Positions 18,426-29,190 are shown, counted from the first letter of the stretch. The stretch: DNA of 64,000 nucleotides from Pandoraea communis (GCF_902459745.1 NZ_CABPSJ010000002.1:496001-560000), one strand, 5' to 3'. Translations and numbers: made by a program. The notes: generated by a model not told the origin, from the letters alone.

Positions 18426-19325
18426 TTAATTCGCGGACGGCTTGCGCTCAGGCAGCGGAATCCACTCCGTCTCGCCGGGCACGGTACCCATCTGCTGGGC
18501 CGTCCAGGCCGCCTTGGCCTGTTCGATACGCTCGCGGCTCGACGACACGAAGTTCCAGAAGATGAAGCGGTCACCGTCGAGCGGGGCGCCACCGAGCAGC
18601 ATCAGCCGTGCTGGCTTGTCGCCCGCCTCGATGCGCACATCGGCGTGCGGTGCGAGTACGCCCATACGCTGTTCCGGCAATACCTCGTCGTTCACCGTCA
18701 CCTCGCCCTGCACGGTGTAGACCGCGCGCTCCGCATACTCCGGCGGTAGCACGAACGCCGCGTGAGGCTCCATGTCGACGGCCAGATAAAAGATCGGTGA
18801 GAACACCTTCACCGGCGCCTTCTTGCCGAATGCTTCCCCAAGAATCAGACGCATATGCACGCCCGGCAGAAAGATATCCGGCAGCGAGGCCGCTTCGTGA
18901 TGCGCAAACGAGGGCTCCGTCTCTTCGTCGGCCTGCGGCAGCGCGACCCACGTCTGAATGCCGTGCACGTCGCCGCCGCGCGCCCGCACGTCTTGCGGCG
19001 TGCGTTCCGAGTGCACGATGCCGCGTCCTGCCGTCATCCAGTTCACCGCGCCCGGCGTGATGCGCTGGTCGCTGCCAAGACTATCGCGATGCCAGATCTC
19101 CCCGTCGAACAGGTAGGTGACGGTCGCCAGTCCGATGTGCGGATGCGGACGCACGTCCATGCCCTGCCCCGGCGCCAGTGTGGCCGGGCCCATGTGATCG
19201 AAGAAGATGAACGGCCCGACCGTCTTGAACGGCAGACTGGGCAGACTCCGCTGCACGGTGAAAGCGCCGATATCGCTCAAATGCGGCTTGAGCACGGCGA
19301 GAAAGGGACTCGTGGAATCTGTCAT
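18426..19325 (-). CDS. Pirin family protein
   Basis: A 299-residue bicupin pirin. The N-terminal cupin keeps the metal-binding cluster DVRPHPHIGLATVTYLFDG...WHRDSLG and the GRGIVHSE segment (residues about 105-115), as in quercetinase-type pirins. The C-terminal cupin includes LLLGGAPLDGDRFIFWNFVSSS. Pirins with this signature can oxidise flavonols or act as redox-responsive cofactors; the role here is not known. It converges with the antiporter gene. Confidence 0.93.
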   Translation of the reverse strand: MTDSTSPFLAVLKPHLSDIGAFTVQRSLPSLPFKTVGPFIFFDHMGPATLAPGQGMDVRPHPHIGLATVTYLFDGEIWHRDSLGSDQRITPGAVNWMTAGRGIVHSERTPQDVRARGGDVHGIQTWVALPQADEETEPSFAHHEAASLPDIFLPGVHMRLILGEAFGKKAPVKVFSPIFYLAVDMEPHAAFVLPPEYAERAVYTVQGEVTVNDEVLPEQRMGVLAPHADVRIEAGDKPARLMLLGGAPLDGDRFIFWNFVSSSRERIEQAKAAWTAQQMGTVPGETEWIPLPERKPSAN

Positions 19326-19525
19326 GGCGCTGCTCTCCTGCAGTCATGTGGGGCGTTGTGCCCCGATTGTAGAGGACATTGGCGGCCCATTCCATGACAC
19401 CTGAGCATGATTGCCAGGCGGCGAATCCGGCTTGTGGGCTTGCGTGCATGCTCGATGCGCATCGAACCTATAATGCATGAATCCCGAAACCCATTTCCGT
19501 ACGCGCGCGTCGTGTGCATGGACTT

Positions 19526-20086
19526 ATGAACAAAGCCTTCGTCAAGGAAGACAGCGGCGACGACGATGACGATCTCGACGCCGGTGCCCCGGAAATTCCG
19601 GCAGGCACCAAAAACTACATCACGCCGGCCGGTTATCGTCGCCTGAAGGACGAATTGCTCGATCTCATCGACAATCAGCGGCCCGAAGTCGTGAAAATCG
19701 TGTCGTGGGCGGCGTCCAATGGCGACCGCTCGGAAAACGGCGATTACATCTATGGCAAGCGGCGTCTGCGCGAGATCGACCGTCGTATTCGCTTTCTCAC
19801 GCGACGTCTCGATAATGCCGAGGTTGTCGACACACGCCGTCAGGAAAACGTCGACCAGGTGTTTTTCGGGGCAGAGGTGACCTATGCCGACACCAAGGGC
19901 GACGAGCACACGATCATGATCGTCGGCATCGACGAGGTCGATCTCGACCGGGGGCACGTCAGTTGGATTTCACCGATCGCCCGCGCGATCACCAAAGCGA
20001 AGATCGGCGACACAGTGCCCCTGCGCACCCCGGCAGGGCTCGAACAGATCGAGATTCTGGACGTACGCTACCCGCCGTCGACGTGA
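19526..20086 (+). CDS. greB: Transcription elongation factor GreB
   Basis: A 186-residue Gre factor starting MNKAFVKED; four further in-frame residues (MHGL) upstream are possible but less likely. An acidic N-terminal stretch precedes the coiled-coil finger (ITPAGYRRLKDELLDLIDNQRPEVVKIV...ENGDYIYGKRRLREID) with the two tip acidic residues, then a C-terminal FKBP-like domain with the Gre signature VSWISPIARAI. GreB rescues backtracked RNA polymerase by stimulating transcript cleavage. A TATAAT lies at 19469-19474. It is convergent with spoT, the usual arrangement in this order. Confidence 0.95.
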   Translation: MNKAFVKEDSGDDDDDLDAGAPEIPAGTKNYITPAGYRRLKDELLDLIDNQRPEVVKIVSWAASNGDRSENGDYIYGKRRLREIDRRIRFLTRRLDNAEVVDTRRQENVDQVFFGAEVTYADTKGDEHTIMIVGIDEVDLDRGHVSWISPIARAITKAKIGDTVPLRTPAGLEQIEILDVRYPPST

Positions 20087-20177
20087 TGACGGCGCTCGCA
20101 AAGCCTTTCGGGGTCTGAGAATAGCGGTGCAGACTTTGCCGGCGCGCCTCGATTGAGGGCGTGCGCCGGCCGTCTCG

Positions 20178-22592
20178 TCAGAAGTTGCCGCGTTCGCGCG
20201 CCATACGCAAGGCACGCAGTTCTTCATGATGGCGTTCGCTCGGGCGCTCGCGCGCCACCCGCATCACATCCGGATTCACGCGAATACGACGCATCACATT
20301 GGCCAGATGCACGCGGTCGCTTACCTGGATGAGGAAGCGCAATGTTGCCGATTCGTCCGGCACCACTTCATCCATGCTGATATGCGCGATGTTGGCATCC
20401 GACGCGGTAATGTCGGCCGCCACCCGCGAGAACACGCCGCGGTTGTGATGCACGAGCACCTTGATACCCACATCGAACAAACGCCCTGGCTGCGGTGCCC
20501 ATGCCACGTCAATCCAGCGGGTCGGGTCCTTGCGATGAATACGGCGTGCGATCGGACAATCGGTGGTATGGATCGCCATCCCCAGACCAATGCCGATATA
20601 GCCCATGATGGCGTCGCCTGGAATCGGTCGACAGCAGGCCGAGAACTGCACCGACATGCCTTCCGTGCCCGTGATGAGCACCGGCGGTCCGACATTCTCA
20701 TCGCCGGTACGCGGCGAATCGGGATCGTCCGGGCTGTCGATATCGTTCTCGCCTTCCTTGCCCGACGAGAGCACGGCAAGACGCTTGGCCAGAACCGCCG
20801 CCACCCGACGCCCCAAGCCGATATCGGCGAAGATGTCCTGCCGGTCCTTGTTGCCGGTCCACTGCGCGAGCTTGTCCCAGATCTCCGGCGAAATCTCGCT
20901 CATCGTCAGGCCATAGCCCTTGAGCGCCTGCTCCACCAGACGTTCGCCAAGTTGTACCGACTCGGCAAACCGCATCGTCTTGAGGTAATGACGAATGGCC
21001 GAGCGCGCCTTGCCCGTGCGCACGAACCCGAGCCAGACCGGGTTTGGCTTCGAATACGGCGCGGTGATGACTTCCACGATGTCGCCATTCTTCAACTCGG
21101 TACGAAGCGGCAACAACTCGTTGTTGATCTTGACGGCGACACACTGGTTTCCCAGATCGCTGTGGACCGAATAGGCAAAGTCCAGGGCCGTTGCGCCGCG
21201 CGGCAGCGCCATGATGCGCGCCTTGGGCGTGAAGACATAGACGGCGTCCGGGAACAGATCGATCTTGACGTGTTCAAGGAATTCGGTCGAATCGCCGGTC
21301 TCGCTCTGAATGTCGAGTAACGACTGTAACCATTGATGCGCATGCTTCTGCACATCGTTCATGTCCGCGCCGCCGTTCTTGTACAGCCAGTGTGCGGCCA
21401 CGCCCGCTTCCGCAATCTCGTGCATGCGGCGCGTGCGAATCTGGAATTCGATGGGGGTACCGAAGGGGCCGACGAGCGTCGTATGCAACGACTGATAGCC
21501 GTTGACCTTCGGAATGGCGATGTAATCCTTGAACTTGCCCGGCACCGGCTTGTAGAGCGCGTGCAACACGCCGAGCGCCAGGTAGCACTGCGCATTCGAC
21601 TCGACGACGACACGGAAGCCGTAAACGTCGAGCACCTGCGAGAACGACAGTTGCTTCTCCTGCATCTTGTTGTAGATGCTGAAGAGCGTCTTTTCGCGGC
21701 CGAAGACGTCGGCGCTCACGCCACCGTCCGTCAGCGCCTTCTCGACGGCGTCGAGGATCTTGCCGACCACTTCGCGCCGGTTGCCGCGCGCGGCCTTCAC
21801 GGCCTTGTCGAGCACGGCGTAGCGACGCGGATGGTAATTCGCGAAGCTCAGATCCTGCAGCTCGCGATAAGTATTGTTCAGGCCCAGACGGTGCGCGATG
21901 GGCGCGTAGATGTCGAGCGTCTCGCGCGCCACACGACGCTGCTTTTCCGTCGACGTGACGCCCAGCGTGCGCATGTTGTGCAGGCGGTCCGCGAGCTTGA
22001 CGAGAATGACGCGAACGTCGCGCGCCATGGCCAGCAGCATCTTGCGGAAGCTCTCGGCCTGGGCTTCTTCCCGGCTGCGAAACTCCATCTTGTCGAGTTT
22101 AGACAGGCCGTCGACCAGTTCCGCGACCTTCGGGCCGAATCGCTCGGCGAGTTCGGCCTTGGTCACGCCCTGGTCTTCCATCACATCGTGCAGCAGCGCC
22201 GCCATGATCGATTGTGCATCGAGCTTCCACTCGGCACAGATCTCGGCAACGGCGACGGGATGGGTGATATAGGGTTGTCCGCTCTGGCGATACTGGCCTA
22301 GGTGGGCCTCGTCGCTGAACTGGAATGCCTCTTTGATTTGCGCGAGGTCGTTTTCCTTGAGGTACTCCCCAAGCATGCCCTTCAGACGGGCAATCGAAAC
22401 GACTTCGTGCTTACGCGGCTGCTCAGGCGTTGCCGTCGGACCGAACAGGTGCCGGTACGACTGCTCTAGCAGCGCGTCGATGTACTGCCGCGTGGCGCTT
22501 TCGCCCTTCTTTTTCTTGCGTTCGGGCTTGGGCTCCCCCGCTTTGGGTTCATCCGCAGCGATGGACGCGGCCGGTGATTTCGCATGACTCAT
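20178..22592 (-). CDS. spoT: Bifunctional (p)ppGpp synthetase/hydrolase SpoT
   Basis: An 804-residue RSH protein of the stringent response. In order: an HD hydrolase domain (YITHPVAVAEICAEW and ALLHDVMEDQGV); a synthetase domain (GKFKDYIAIPKVNGYQSLHT and EFQIRT); TGS (VYVFTPKARIMALPRGATALDFAYSVHSDLG); a helical/zinc-finger-like region with CCRPIPGD; and a C-terminal ACT domain. The HD motif is intact, so this is the bifunctional form. An N-terminal lysine-rich leader of about 60 residues precedes the catalytic part. It follows rpoZ by 60 bp. Confidence 0.97.
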   Translation of the reverse strand: MSHAKSPAASIAADEPKAGEPKPERKKKKGESATRQYIDALLEQSYRHLFGPTATPEQPRKHEVVSIARLKGMLGEYLKENDLAQIKEAFQFSDEAHLGQYRQSGQPYITHPVAVAEICAEWKLDAQSIMAALLHDVMEDQGVTKAELAERFGPKVAELVDGLSKLDKMEFRSREEAQAESFRKMLLAMARDVRVILVKLADRLHNMRTLGVTSTEKQRRVARETLDIYAPIAHRLGLNNTYRELQDLSFANYHPRRYAVLDKAVKAARGNRREVVGKILDAVEKALTDGGVSADVFGREKTLFSIYNKMQEKQLSFSQVLDVYGFRVVVESNAQCYLALGVLHALYKPVPGKFKDYIAIPKVNGYQSLHTTLVGPFGTPIEFQIRTRRMHEIAEAGVAAHWLYKNGGADMNDVQKHAHQWLQSLLDIQSETGDSTEFLEHVKIDLFPDAVYVFTPKARIMALPRGATALDFAYSVHSDLGNQCVAVKINNELLPLRTELKNGDIVEVITAPYSKPNPVWLGFVRTGKARSAIRHYLKTMRFAESVQLGERLVEQALKGYGLTMSEISPEIWDKLAQWTGNKDRQDIFADIGLGRRVAAVLAKRLAVLSSGKEGENDIDSPDDPDSPRTGDENVGPPVLITGTEGMSVQFSACCRPIPGDAIMGYIGIGLGMAIHTTDCPIARRIHRKDPTRWIDVAWAPQPGRLFDVGIKVLVHHNRGVFSRVAADITASDANIAHISMDEVVPDESATLRFLIQVSDRVHLANVMRRIRVNPDVMRVARERPSERHHEELRALRMARERGNF

Positions 22593-22652
22593 ACGTGTAC
22601 CTGCATCGTCGAGCGGCCCGGAACGTCACATCGCATCAGTGCAGTCTCCAGA

Positions 22653-22859
22653 TCAGAGCGGCACTTTCTTGAGCATCTCGATGCCCACCTGACCCGCCGC
22701 GATTTCGCGCAGCGCGACAACGGTCGGCTTGTCCTTGTTGTTCTCGAGCTTCGGGGTGTGACCTTGCGCGAGTTGACGAGCGCGGTAGGTCGCGGCGAGT
22801 GCCAGCTCGAAGCGATTCGGGATTCTTTTCAGACAGTCTTCAACGGTAATACGGGCCAT
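22653..22859 (-). CDS. rpoZ: RNA polymerase omega subunit
   Basis: A 68-residue omega subunit beginning [23 protein letters not shown], with the conserved RARQL and [13 protein letters not shown] motifs. It assists assembly of beta-prime and, with DksA, mediates ppGpp binding. It lies between gmk and spoT, the conserved order in beta-proteobacteria. Confidence 0.98.
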   Translation of the reverse strand: MARITVEDCLKRIPNRFELALAATYRARQLAQGHTPKLENNKDKPTVVALREIAAGQVGIEMLKKVPL

Positions 22860-22949
22860 AAGGGGGTTCCTTCTTGATATAAGGCGTATTCTATCGCAGC
22901 CGGCGCAGACTCGCGCAAAACGCGAGCGCCGCCGACGAATGCTTGGATA

Positions 22950-23627
22950 TTACTGGTGCTCGTTCAGCGCGTGGATGTCCAGATCGGTGAACAACGTCTT
23001 GTGCCGGGCGTACTGCGAAGCGAAGCGCAGACGCACTGCGGTGAAGACCGATTGCAGTTGATCGAGCGCGCGCTGGAATTCGTCATTGATGATGATGAAG
23101 TCCGCTTCAGGCGCGTGGGCGATTTCGCCGCCGGCCGCCAGCAGACGTCGTGCAATCACCTTCGGCTCGTCGGTGCCTCGCTTTTTCAGCCGCTCTTCGA
23201 GGGCCTCGATGGACGGCGGCAGGATGAAGATCCCGACCGCATTCGAAAAGCGCTTGCGCACCTGCTGCGCACCCTGCCAGTCGATCTCCAGCAAAACGTC
23301 GCGACCTTCGCGCATCTGATCTTCGATCCAGACGCGCGACGTGCCGTAATAGTTGCCGTGCACTTCGGCGCTTTCCAGAAACTCGCCACGCTTGCGGCGC
23401 TCAAGAAATTGCTCGACCGAAATGAAGTTGTAATGCACACCCTCTTCCTCGTTCGGACGCGGTGCCCGCGTCGTGCACGAGATCGACAAACACACCTCGC
23501 TATCTTGCGCGAGCAGTGCGTTGACGAGCGTGGACTTGCCCGCGCCCGAAGGGGCGACCACCATGAACAGGTTGCCGGGATACTCGGCGTGCAAGGCTGA
23601 GGGCGGGACTTGCGATTGCGGGGTCAT
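22950..23627 (-). CDS. gmk: Guanylate kinase
   Basis: A 225-residue GMP kinase (GMP + ATP to GDP + ADP). The P-loop is [15 protein letters not shown] (residues about 26-40), the GMP-binding region [17 protein letters not shown], and the lid region [17 protein letters not shown]. The N-terminus is about 18 residues longer than in E. coli. It lies 5 bp after the yicC stop, so the two share a transcript. Confidence 0.97.
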   Translation of the reverse strand: MTPQSQVPPSALHAEYPGNLFMVVAPSGAGKSTLVNALLAQDSEVCLSISCTTRAPRPNEEEGVHYNFISVEQFLERRKRGEFLESAEVHGNYYGTSRVWIEDQMREGRDVLLEIDWQGAQQVRKRFSNAVGIFILPPSIEALEERLKKRGTDEPKVIARRLLAAGGEIAHAPEADFIIINDEFQRALDQLQSVFTAVRLRFASQYARHKTLFTDLDIHALNEHQ

Positions 23628-23632
23628 GCGAG

Positions 23633-24562
23633 TTACTCCAGATTCTGCACTTGCTCTCGCATCTGCTCGATATAGAGCTTCAGCTCCATCGACGCGTCGG
23701 CGAGTTCCTTCGAGGCGGCCTTCGAGCCGAGCGTATTCGCTTCGCGATTGAGCTCCTGCATCATGAAGTCCAGCCGTTTGCCGACCAATCCCCCCTTATC
23801 GAGGATGTGGCGGGTTTCCTTCAGGTGAGCGTCCAGACGCGTGAGTTCTTCCGCAACGTCGATACGCACGCCGTACATCGTCACTTCCTGACGAATGCGC
23901 TCGGCGATTTCGTCCTTACCGGGTGCGGCCGAGCCTTCCGGCAGCACGATACCCAGCGCTTCCTGCAAGCGATCGATGATCTTCTGTTGATGGCGCGCGA
24001 TCAGCTCCGGCACCTGCGGCTGCAGGACCATGAGAATTCTCTCCATGTTCTCGATGCGCTCGACAAGGCTGGCCTTGAGCTGTGCACCTTCGCGCTTGCG
24101 GACATCGACGAGATCGCCAATGGCGGTGCGGCCTGCGTCAATGACGGCATCGCGCAGCGCTTCGGCGGTCACCGACTCTTCGCCGAGCACGCCCGGCCAG
24201 CGCAGGATTTCGCCGGTGCGCATGCGTTCCGCGTCCGGGAAAATCGAGAGGACCTGTTTTTCGAGATCGGAGAGTTGCTTGACGGCGTCGAGATTGAGCG
24301 CACCGTTCGTGCCGCTCTCGGGACGCTGCACATTGATGCGGATATCGACCTTGCCGCGCGAGAGCTTGGCGGTGAGCGCTTCGCGCAGCACCGGCTCGCA
24401 CGCACGCGCTTCTTCGGGCATGCGGAATGCCAGATCGAGGAAGCGCGAATTGACCGTGCGCAATTCGACCGACACGCTCGCGCCTGCGGCGCCATCGGCA
24501 TGCGCAATGTCGCGCGTGACGCTGGCGTAGCCAGTCATACTGTAGATGTTGTTGTCTTTCAT
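23633..24562 (-). CDS. yicC: YicC family endoribonuclease
   Basis: A 309-residue YicC-family protein starting [20 protein letters not shown], which contains the family-defining SMTGYA segment. The C-terminal region ([41 protein letters not shown]) is the DUF1732 domain. E. coli YicC is an endoribonuclease involved in sRNA turnover; that role is inferred from homology. I chose the ATG at 24562; an upstream ATG at 24580 adds six residues. It heads the yicC-gmk-rpoZ-spoT set. Confidence 0.93.
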   Translation of the reverse strand: MKDNNIYSMTGYASVTRDIAHADGAAGASVSVELRTVNSRFLDLAFRMPEEARACEPVLREALTAKLSRGKVDIRINVQRPESGTNGALNLDAVKQLSDLEKQVLSIFPDAERMRTGEILRWPGVLGEESVTAEALRDAVIDAGRTAIGDLVDVRKREGAQLKASLVERIENMERILMVLQPQVPELIARHQQKIIDRLQEALGIVLPEGSAAPGKDEIAERIRQEVTMYGVRIDVAEELTRLDAHLKETRHILDKGGLVGKRLDFMMQELNREANTLGSKAASKELADASMELKLYIEQMREQVQNLE

Positions 24563-24773
24563 CGGGGTGTCCGGTACCACTGCCTCGTGACAGTTCTTCA
24601 GCGAGGTGAAGCAGCCATCGGATTCGCATGCATGGATGAAACGCGATTATCGCATTTTCCCGCCCGACGCTCCGGAATCGGCACGCCGCGCCGGGCGGCG
24701 GCGCCAAGCTTGACGCGTTTAGCGATACCATTCGGGTATTGCCGCATAAACTCACCTCGCAGGACATTCACTC

Positions 24774-25502
24774 ATGACGCAAATCACCCGCCCGGACGGC
24801 CGTGCGCTAGATGCACTGCGCCCCGTGCGCATTACCCGCCAATACACCCGTTACGCCGAAGGTTCGGTGTTGATCGAGTGCGGCGAAACCAAGGTCATCT
24901 GCACCGCCAGCGTTGAAGAGAAAGTGCCAGGCTTCCTGCGCGACGCCGGCCAGGGCTGGCTCACCGCCGAGTACGGCATGCTGCCGCGCGCCACGCACAC
25001 CCGCAGCGATCGGGAAGCGGCACGTGGCAAGCAGAGCGGCCGCACGCAGGAAATCCAGCGCCTGATCGGCCGTTCGCTGCGCGCCGTGTTCGATCTCGAG
25101 AAGTTCGGTCCACGCACGATCCAGATCGACTGCGACGTCATTCAGGCGGACGGCGGCACGCGTTGCGCCTCGATCACCGGCGCGTTCGTCGCGGCGCACG
25201 ACGCCGTCTCGAAGCTCATCGCCGAGGGCAAACTTGCGTCGTCGCCCATACGCGCGCACGTCGCCGCAGTCTCGGTCGGGCTGTATCAGGGCCACCCGGT
25301 GCTCGATCTGAATTACGCTGAAGATTCCGCGTGCGATACCGACATGAACGTCATCATGACGAGCGAAGGCGGTTTCGTCGAAATTCAGGGAACGGCCGAA
25401 GGCGCGCCGTTCACGCGCGCGCAAAGCAACGTGCTGCTCGATCTGGCCGACACCGGCATCCGTCAATTGATCGACGCCCAGAAGCGCGCACTGGGAGTCT
25501 GA
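24774..25502 (+). CDS. rph: Ribonuclease PH
   Basis: A 242-residue phosphorolytic 3' exoribonuclease that trims tRNA 3' ends. The start [20 protein letters not shown] and the motifs [52 protein letters not shown] and [16 protein letters not shown] are all intact. It is 2 bp upstream of rdgB, which is consistent with co-transcription. Confidence 0.98.
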   Translation: MTQITRPDGRALDALRPVRITRQYTRYAEGSVLIECGETKVICTASVEEKVPGFLRDAGQGWLTAEYGMLPRATHTRSDREAARGKQSGRTQEIQRLIGRSLRAVFDLEKFGPRTIQIDCDVIQADGGTRCASITGAFVAAHDAVSKLIAEGKLASSPIRAHVAAVSVGLYQGHPVLDLNYAEDSACDTDMNVIMTSEGGFVEIQGTAEGAPFTRAQSNVLLDLADTGIRQLIDAQKRALGV

Positions 25503-25504
25503 CG

Positions 25505-26122
25505 ATGACGATGCAGAAGATCGTGCTGGCGTCGAACAACCCAGGCAAGCTGCGCGAATTCGCGTCGTTGTTCGAGCCGCTCGGCATCGAGTTGGTGCCG
25601 CAGGGGATGCTTGGCGTTTCCGAAGCCGACGAGCCCCACGTGACCTTCGTCGAAAACGCGCTGGCGAAAGCGCGGCACGCGGCGGCGGCGACCGGCTTGC
25701 CCGCACTGGCAGACGACTCCGGCCTGTGTGTGCCGATCCTTGGCGGCGCACCGGGCGTGTATTCCGCCCGTTACGCGGCCCGCGCCGGACGCGAGAAGTC
25801 GGATGCTGCAAACAACCGTCATCTGATCGAGCAACTCGCCCCGCATGCCGACACCCCCGGCTACCGCGACGCCTATTACTATGCGGCGCTCGTGCTGGTG
25901 CGTCATGCTGCCGATCCGCAGCCAATCATTGCCGAAGGGCGTTGGGATGGCGAGATCATCGACACGCCGCGTGGCGCGCATGGCTTCGGGTACGATCCGC
26001 ACTTCCTCATCCGCTCGCTGAATCAGACGGCGGCCGAACTCGATCCTGCCGTGAAGAACGCCCACAGCCACCGTGCGCGCGCATTGCGCGTGCTGCTGGA
26101 AAAATTGGGCCGGGAGGCGTGA
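25505..26122 (+). CDS. rdgB: dITP/XTP pyrophosphatase
   Basis: A 205-residue RdgB/HAM1 family enzyme that hydrolyses non-canonical purine triphosphates (dITP, XTP) to the monophosphate and pyrophosphate. The start MTMQKIVLASNNPGKLREF has the SNNxGK motif (residues 10-15). PALADDSGLCVPILGGAPGVYSARYA and HGFGYDPHFL are intact. Longer in-frame extensions overlap rph and are rejected. Confidence 0.97.
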   Translation: MTMQKIVLASNNPGKLREFASLFEPLGIELVPQGMLGVSEADEPHVTFVENALAKARHAAAATGLPALADDSGLCVPILGGAPGVYSARYAARAGREKSDAANNRHLIEQLAPHADTPGYRDAYYYAALVLVRHAADPQPIIAEGRWDGEIIDTPRGAHGFGYDPHFLIRSLNQTAAELDPAVKNAHSHRARALRVLLEKLGREA

Positions 26123-26127
26123 GCGGT

Positions 26128-27348
26128 ATGAATGAGTCCGTGCTGCCCGTGCAGAACTTCCTGCGGCCCGGCAAGATCAGCTTGCCGGCGTTGCCGCCGA
26201 TGTCGCTGTACGTGCACTTTCCGTGGTGTGTACGTAAGTGTCCGTATTGCGACTTCAACTCGCACGAGTGGCGTGGCGACGGCGGTGCACAGGCATTCCC
26301 GGAACAAGCCTATCTCGACGCGCTGCGTCAGGATCTGGAACAGGCATTGCCGCTGGTGTGGGGGCGTCCGGTGCACACGGTCTTCATTGGTGGCGGCACG
26401 CCGAGCCTGTTGTCGGCTGCGGGGCTGGACCGTCTGCTGTCGGATCTGCGCGCGCTGCTGCCGCTCGACGCCGACGCCGAAATCACCATGGAGGCGAACC
26501 CCGGCACCTTCGAAGCCGACAAGTTCCGCAGCTTCCGTTCGAGTGGCATCAATCGATTGTCCATCGGCATTCAGAGCTTCAACAGCGAGCATCTGAAGGC
26601 GCTCGGACGCATTCACGATGGCGACGAGGCCCGTCATGCCATCGAGATCGCGCAGGCGAACTTCGAGAACTTCAACCTCGATCTCATGTTTGCGTTGCCG
26701 AACCAAACGTTGGCGCAATGCCAGCAGGATGTGGAGACGGCGTTGTCGTTCTCGCCCCCGCACCTGTCGCTGTATCACCTCACGCTCGAGCCGAACACAC
26801 AGTTCCACAAATATCCGCCCACGGTGCCCGACGACGATACGGCGGCGGACATGCAGGATTGGATTGCCGAGCGCACGGCGGCGGCGGGTTACGGACATTA
26901 CGAGGTGTCGGCGTATGCCCAGCCGCATCGTCGCGCGAAGCACAACGTGAACTACTGGGAATTCGGCGACTATCTTGGCATCGGCGCGGGCGCGCACAGC
27001 AAGATTTCGTTCCCGCACCGGGTGTTGCGGCAGATCAGGCATAAGCATCCGCAACGGTTCATGGAAGCGGCGGCGGCGGGCAATGCCGTTCAGGATGAGC
27101 GCGAGGTCGACGTGCGCGAGTTGCCGTTCGAGTTCATGCTCAACGCGTTGCGGCTGACCGATGGCGTGAAGAGCGAGCTTTTTGCGGACCGCACCGGCTT
27201 GCCGATGGCGAAGATTGCCAAGGCGCTGGCGGCGGGTGTCGACAAAGGATTGCTCGTTGACGATCCGCAACGCATTGCCCCGACCGAACTGGGTCAGCGG
27301 TTCCTTAACGACCTTCAGGCGATGTTTCTGGAGCGCGATGGGAAGTAA
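26128..27348 (+). CDS. hemW: HemW-type radical SAM protein
   Basis: A 406-residue radical SAM protein of the HemW group, which binds and inserts heme rather than oxidising coproporphyrinogen. The cluster motif is CVRKCPYC (CxxxCxxC, near residue 37), followed by GGGTPSLL and, later, NYWEFGDYLGIGAGAHS. The C-terminal HemN domain is present. The start MNESVLPVQNFL lies 5 bp after the rdgB stop; the long upstream extension of the frame overlaps rdgB and is not coding. Confidence 0.95.
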   Translation: MNESVLPVQNFLRPGKISLPALPPMSLYVHFPWCVRKCPYCDFNSHEWRGDGGAQAFPEQAYLDALRQDLEQALPLVWGRPVHTVFIGGGTPSLLSAAGLDRLLSDLRALLPLDADAEITMEANPGTFEADKFRSFRSSGINRLSIGIQSFNSEHLKALGRIHDGDEARHAIEIAQANFENFNLDLMFALPNQTLAQCQQDVETALSFSPPHLSLYHLTLEPNTQFHKYPPTVPDDDTAADMQDWIAERTAAAGYGHYEVSAYAQPHRRAKHNVNYWEFGDYLGIGAGAHSKISFPHRVLRQIRHKHPQRFMEAAAAGNAVQDEREVDVRELPFEFMLNALRLTDGVKSELFADRTGLPMAKIAKALAAGVDKGLLVDDPQRIAPTELGQRFLNDLQAMFLERDGK

Positions 27349-27465
27349 CTGTCCGACGCAGCACTCGCCCCTCCCCCGGCGGCGACGCGTGCCCAAGAGA
27401 AATGCACCGTCGCGCGGCGCACCTCCCTCTCCAGACTCGCTGGCTTGAGCCGCAGCACGTTGGGA

Positions 27466-29190
27466 TCACCCTAGTGCGGAGCCCATCTCACGCAACGCCT
27501 TACGGATGATCTTGCCGGTGACCGTCATCGGCAACTCCGGCAGGAAGACGACTTTGCGTGGATATTCATGCGCCGCGAGACGGGTCTTCACGAAGTCCTG
27601 AATCTCCTTGGCTAGTTCGTCGGACGGCGCACACCCTTCGCGAAGCACCACAAACGCCTTCACGATTTCGGTACGAAGCTCGTCGGGCTCTCCGATCACG
27701 GCGGCGAACTGCACTGACGGATGCCGGATCAGGCAGTCTTCGATGGGGCCGGGACCAATGCGATAACCGGCGCTGGTGATGACGTCATCCGAGCGGCCGG
27801 TGAACGTGATGTAGCCCTGCTCGTCCACAAATCCCGAGTCCCCCGTGAGCAGGTAGTCGCCGCGATACTTCTCCATCGTGGCGTCGGGGTTGTGCCAGTA
27901 GCCGAGGAACATGACCGGGTTGGGCCGGGCGATGGCGATGTTGCCGACTGAGCCCACGGGAAGCGGGTTGCCGTCGTCATCGACGATGGTGACATCGTGA
28001 CCGCGCACGGCGCGTCCGATGGCGCCGGGCAGCGCGGGAAACGCTGCGGCGCATGACGAGACGACCATGTTGCACTCTGTCTGCCCGTAGAACTCGTTGA
28101 TGTCGACGCCGAGATGCTCGCGTCCCCATGTCAGCAGCTCGGGACCGAGCGACTCGCCGCCGCTGGCGACCGAACGCAGTTGCAGCGGCCAGTGCTCACG
28201 TGGTAACGGGACGGTGCGTAGCATCTTGAGCGCCGTCGGCGGGAGGAAAGTGTTGCGCACACCGTGGCGCGCCATCAGATCGAACGCGGCGACGGGATCG
28301 AATTTCTCGAAGCGGCGCGAGAGCACCGGCACACCGTGATGCAGGGCTGGCAGCAGCACGTCGAGCAGTCCACCGATCCAGGCCCAGTCGGCGGGCGTCC
28401 AGATCAGATCGCCCTCCTGAGGAAACCCGTTGTGCGACGTCTCCACACCCGGCAGATGGCCGAGCAGCACCCGATGCGCATGGAGCGCGCCCTTGGGTTT
28501 GCCGGTGGTGCCTGAGGTGTAGATGATGAGCGCGGGGGCGTCGGCGCGGGTCCGCACGGGTTCGAAATGCGTATCGCGCGAGGCGATGGCGGGCCAGAGC
28601 GCGAGCAGGCCGTCTTCGGCGACACCCCAGTCCTGATCGTCGGCGACATGATGATGGGCTTCGGGGAGGTCGTCGTGGACGACATAGACGAGGCGCAGGT
28701 CTGGGATTTCGGCGCGAATGTCGTCGATTTTTCCGATGCTGGAGAGGTCGGTGACGAGCACAGCGGCGCCGGAGTTTTGCAGGCGATAGGCGAGCGCTTC
28801 CGGGCCGAATAGTGTGAAGAGGGGAACGGCGATGGCACCGAGTTTGTAGGCGGCAACGTGAGCGACGAGCGTGGCGGGCGATTGGGGCAGGAAAATGCCG
28901 ACGCGGTCGCCTGACTTGACGCCGTGGGCGCGCCATTCGTTGGCGAGTTGATTCGAGAGTCGTTTGAGGACGTCAAACGTGAGTCGCACGTGCGAGCCGT
29001 CTGCGCTTTCGTGAATGAGCGCGAGGCGGTTGGAGCCATCGGCCCATTTATCGCAGACATCGACGCCGATGTTGTAGAGGGTGGGGATCTGCCAGGAGAA
29101 GGTATTGGCAGTCGGGGCATCGGTCGCGCGTTCGCCGCTGGCGTCATTTGACGTCTCTTGGGCGGAATCGCGGGAGGTGTCGGCATCCAT
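27466..29190 (-). CDS. AMP-binding acyl-CoA synthetase
   Basis: A 574-residue ANL-superfamily ligase (acid + ATP + CoA to acyl-CoA + AMP + PPi). The signature LIIYTSGTTGKPKGALHAH, the EFYGQTECN motif, the DYLLTGDSG hinge region and the C-terminal TVTGKIIRKALRE lysine motif are all present. The start at 29190 is favoured by a GGAG 8 nt upstream; six more residues are possible from 29208. Similarity is to acetyl-/medium-chain acyl-CoA synthetases of the AcsM type, but the substrate cannot be read from the sequence. It converges with hemW. Confidence 0.9.
   Translation of the reverse strand: MDADTSRDSAQETSNDASGERATDAPTANTFSWQIPTLYNIGVDVCDKWADGSNRLALIHESADGSHVRLTFDVLKRLSNQLANEWRAHGVKSGDRVGIFLPQSPATLVAHVAAYKLGAIAVPLFTLFGPEALAYRLQNSGAAVLVTDLSSIGKIDDIRAEIPDLRLVYVVHDDLPEAHHHVADDQDWGVAEDGLLALWPAIASRDTHFEPVRTRADAPALIIYTSGTTGKPKGALHAHRVLLGHLPGVETSHNGFPQEGDLIWTPADWAWIGGLLDVLLPALHHGVPVLSRRFEKFDPVAAFDLMARHGVRNTFLPPTALKMLRTVPLPREHWPLQLRSVASGGESLGPELLTWGREHLGVDINEFYGQTECNMVVSSCAAAFPALPGAIGRAVRGHDVTIVDDDGNPLPVGSVGNIAIARPNPVMFLGYWHNPDATMEKYRGDYLLTGDSGFVDEQGYITFTGRSDDVITSAGYRIGPGPIEDCLIRHPSVQFAAVIGEPDELRTEIVKAFVVLREGCAPSDELAKEIQDFVKTRLAAHEYPRKVVFLPELPMTVTGKIIRKALREMGSALG

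Noticed and set aside
26023-27396. A 457-codon minus-strand frame over hemW
   Set aside because: It overlaps hemW completely, and its composition is typical of antisense frames in GC-rich DNA.
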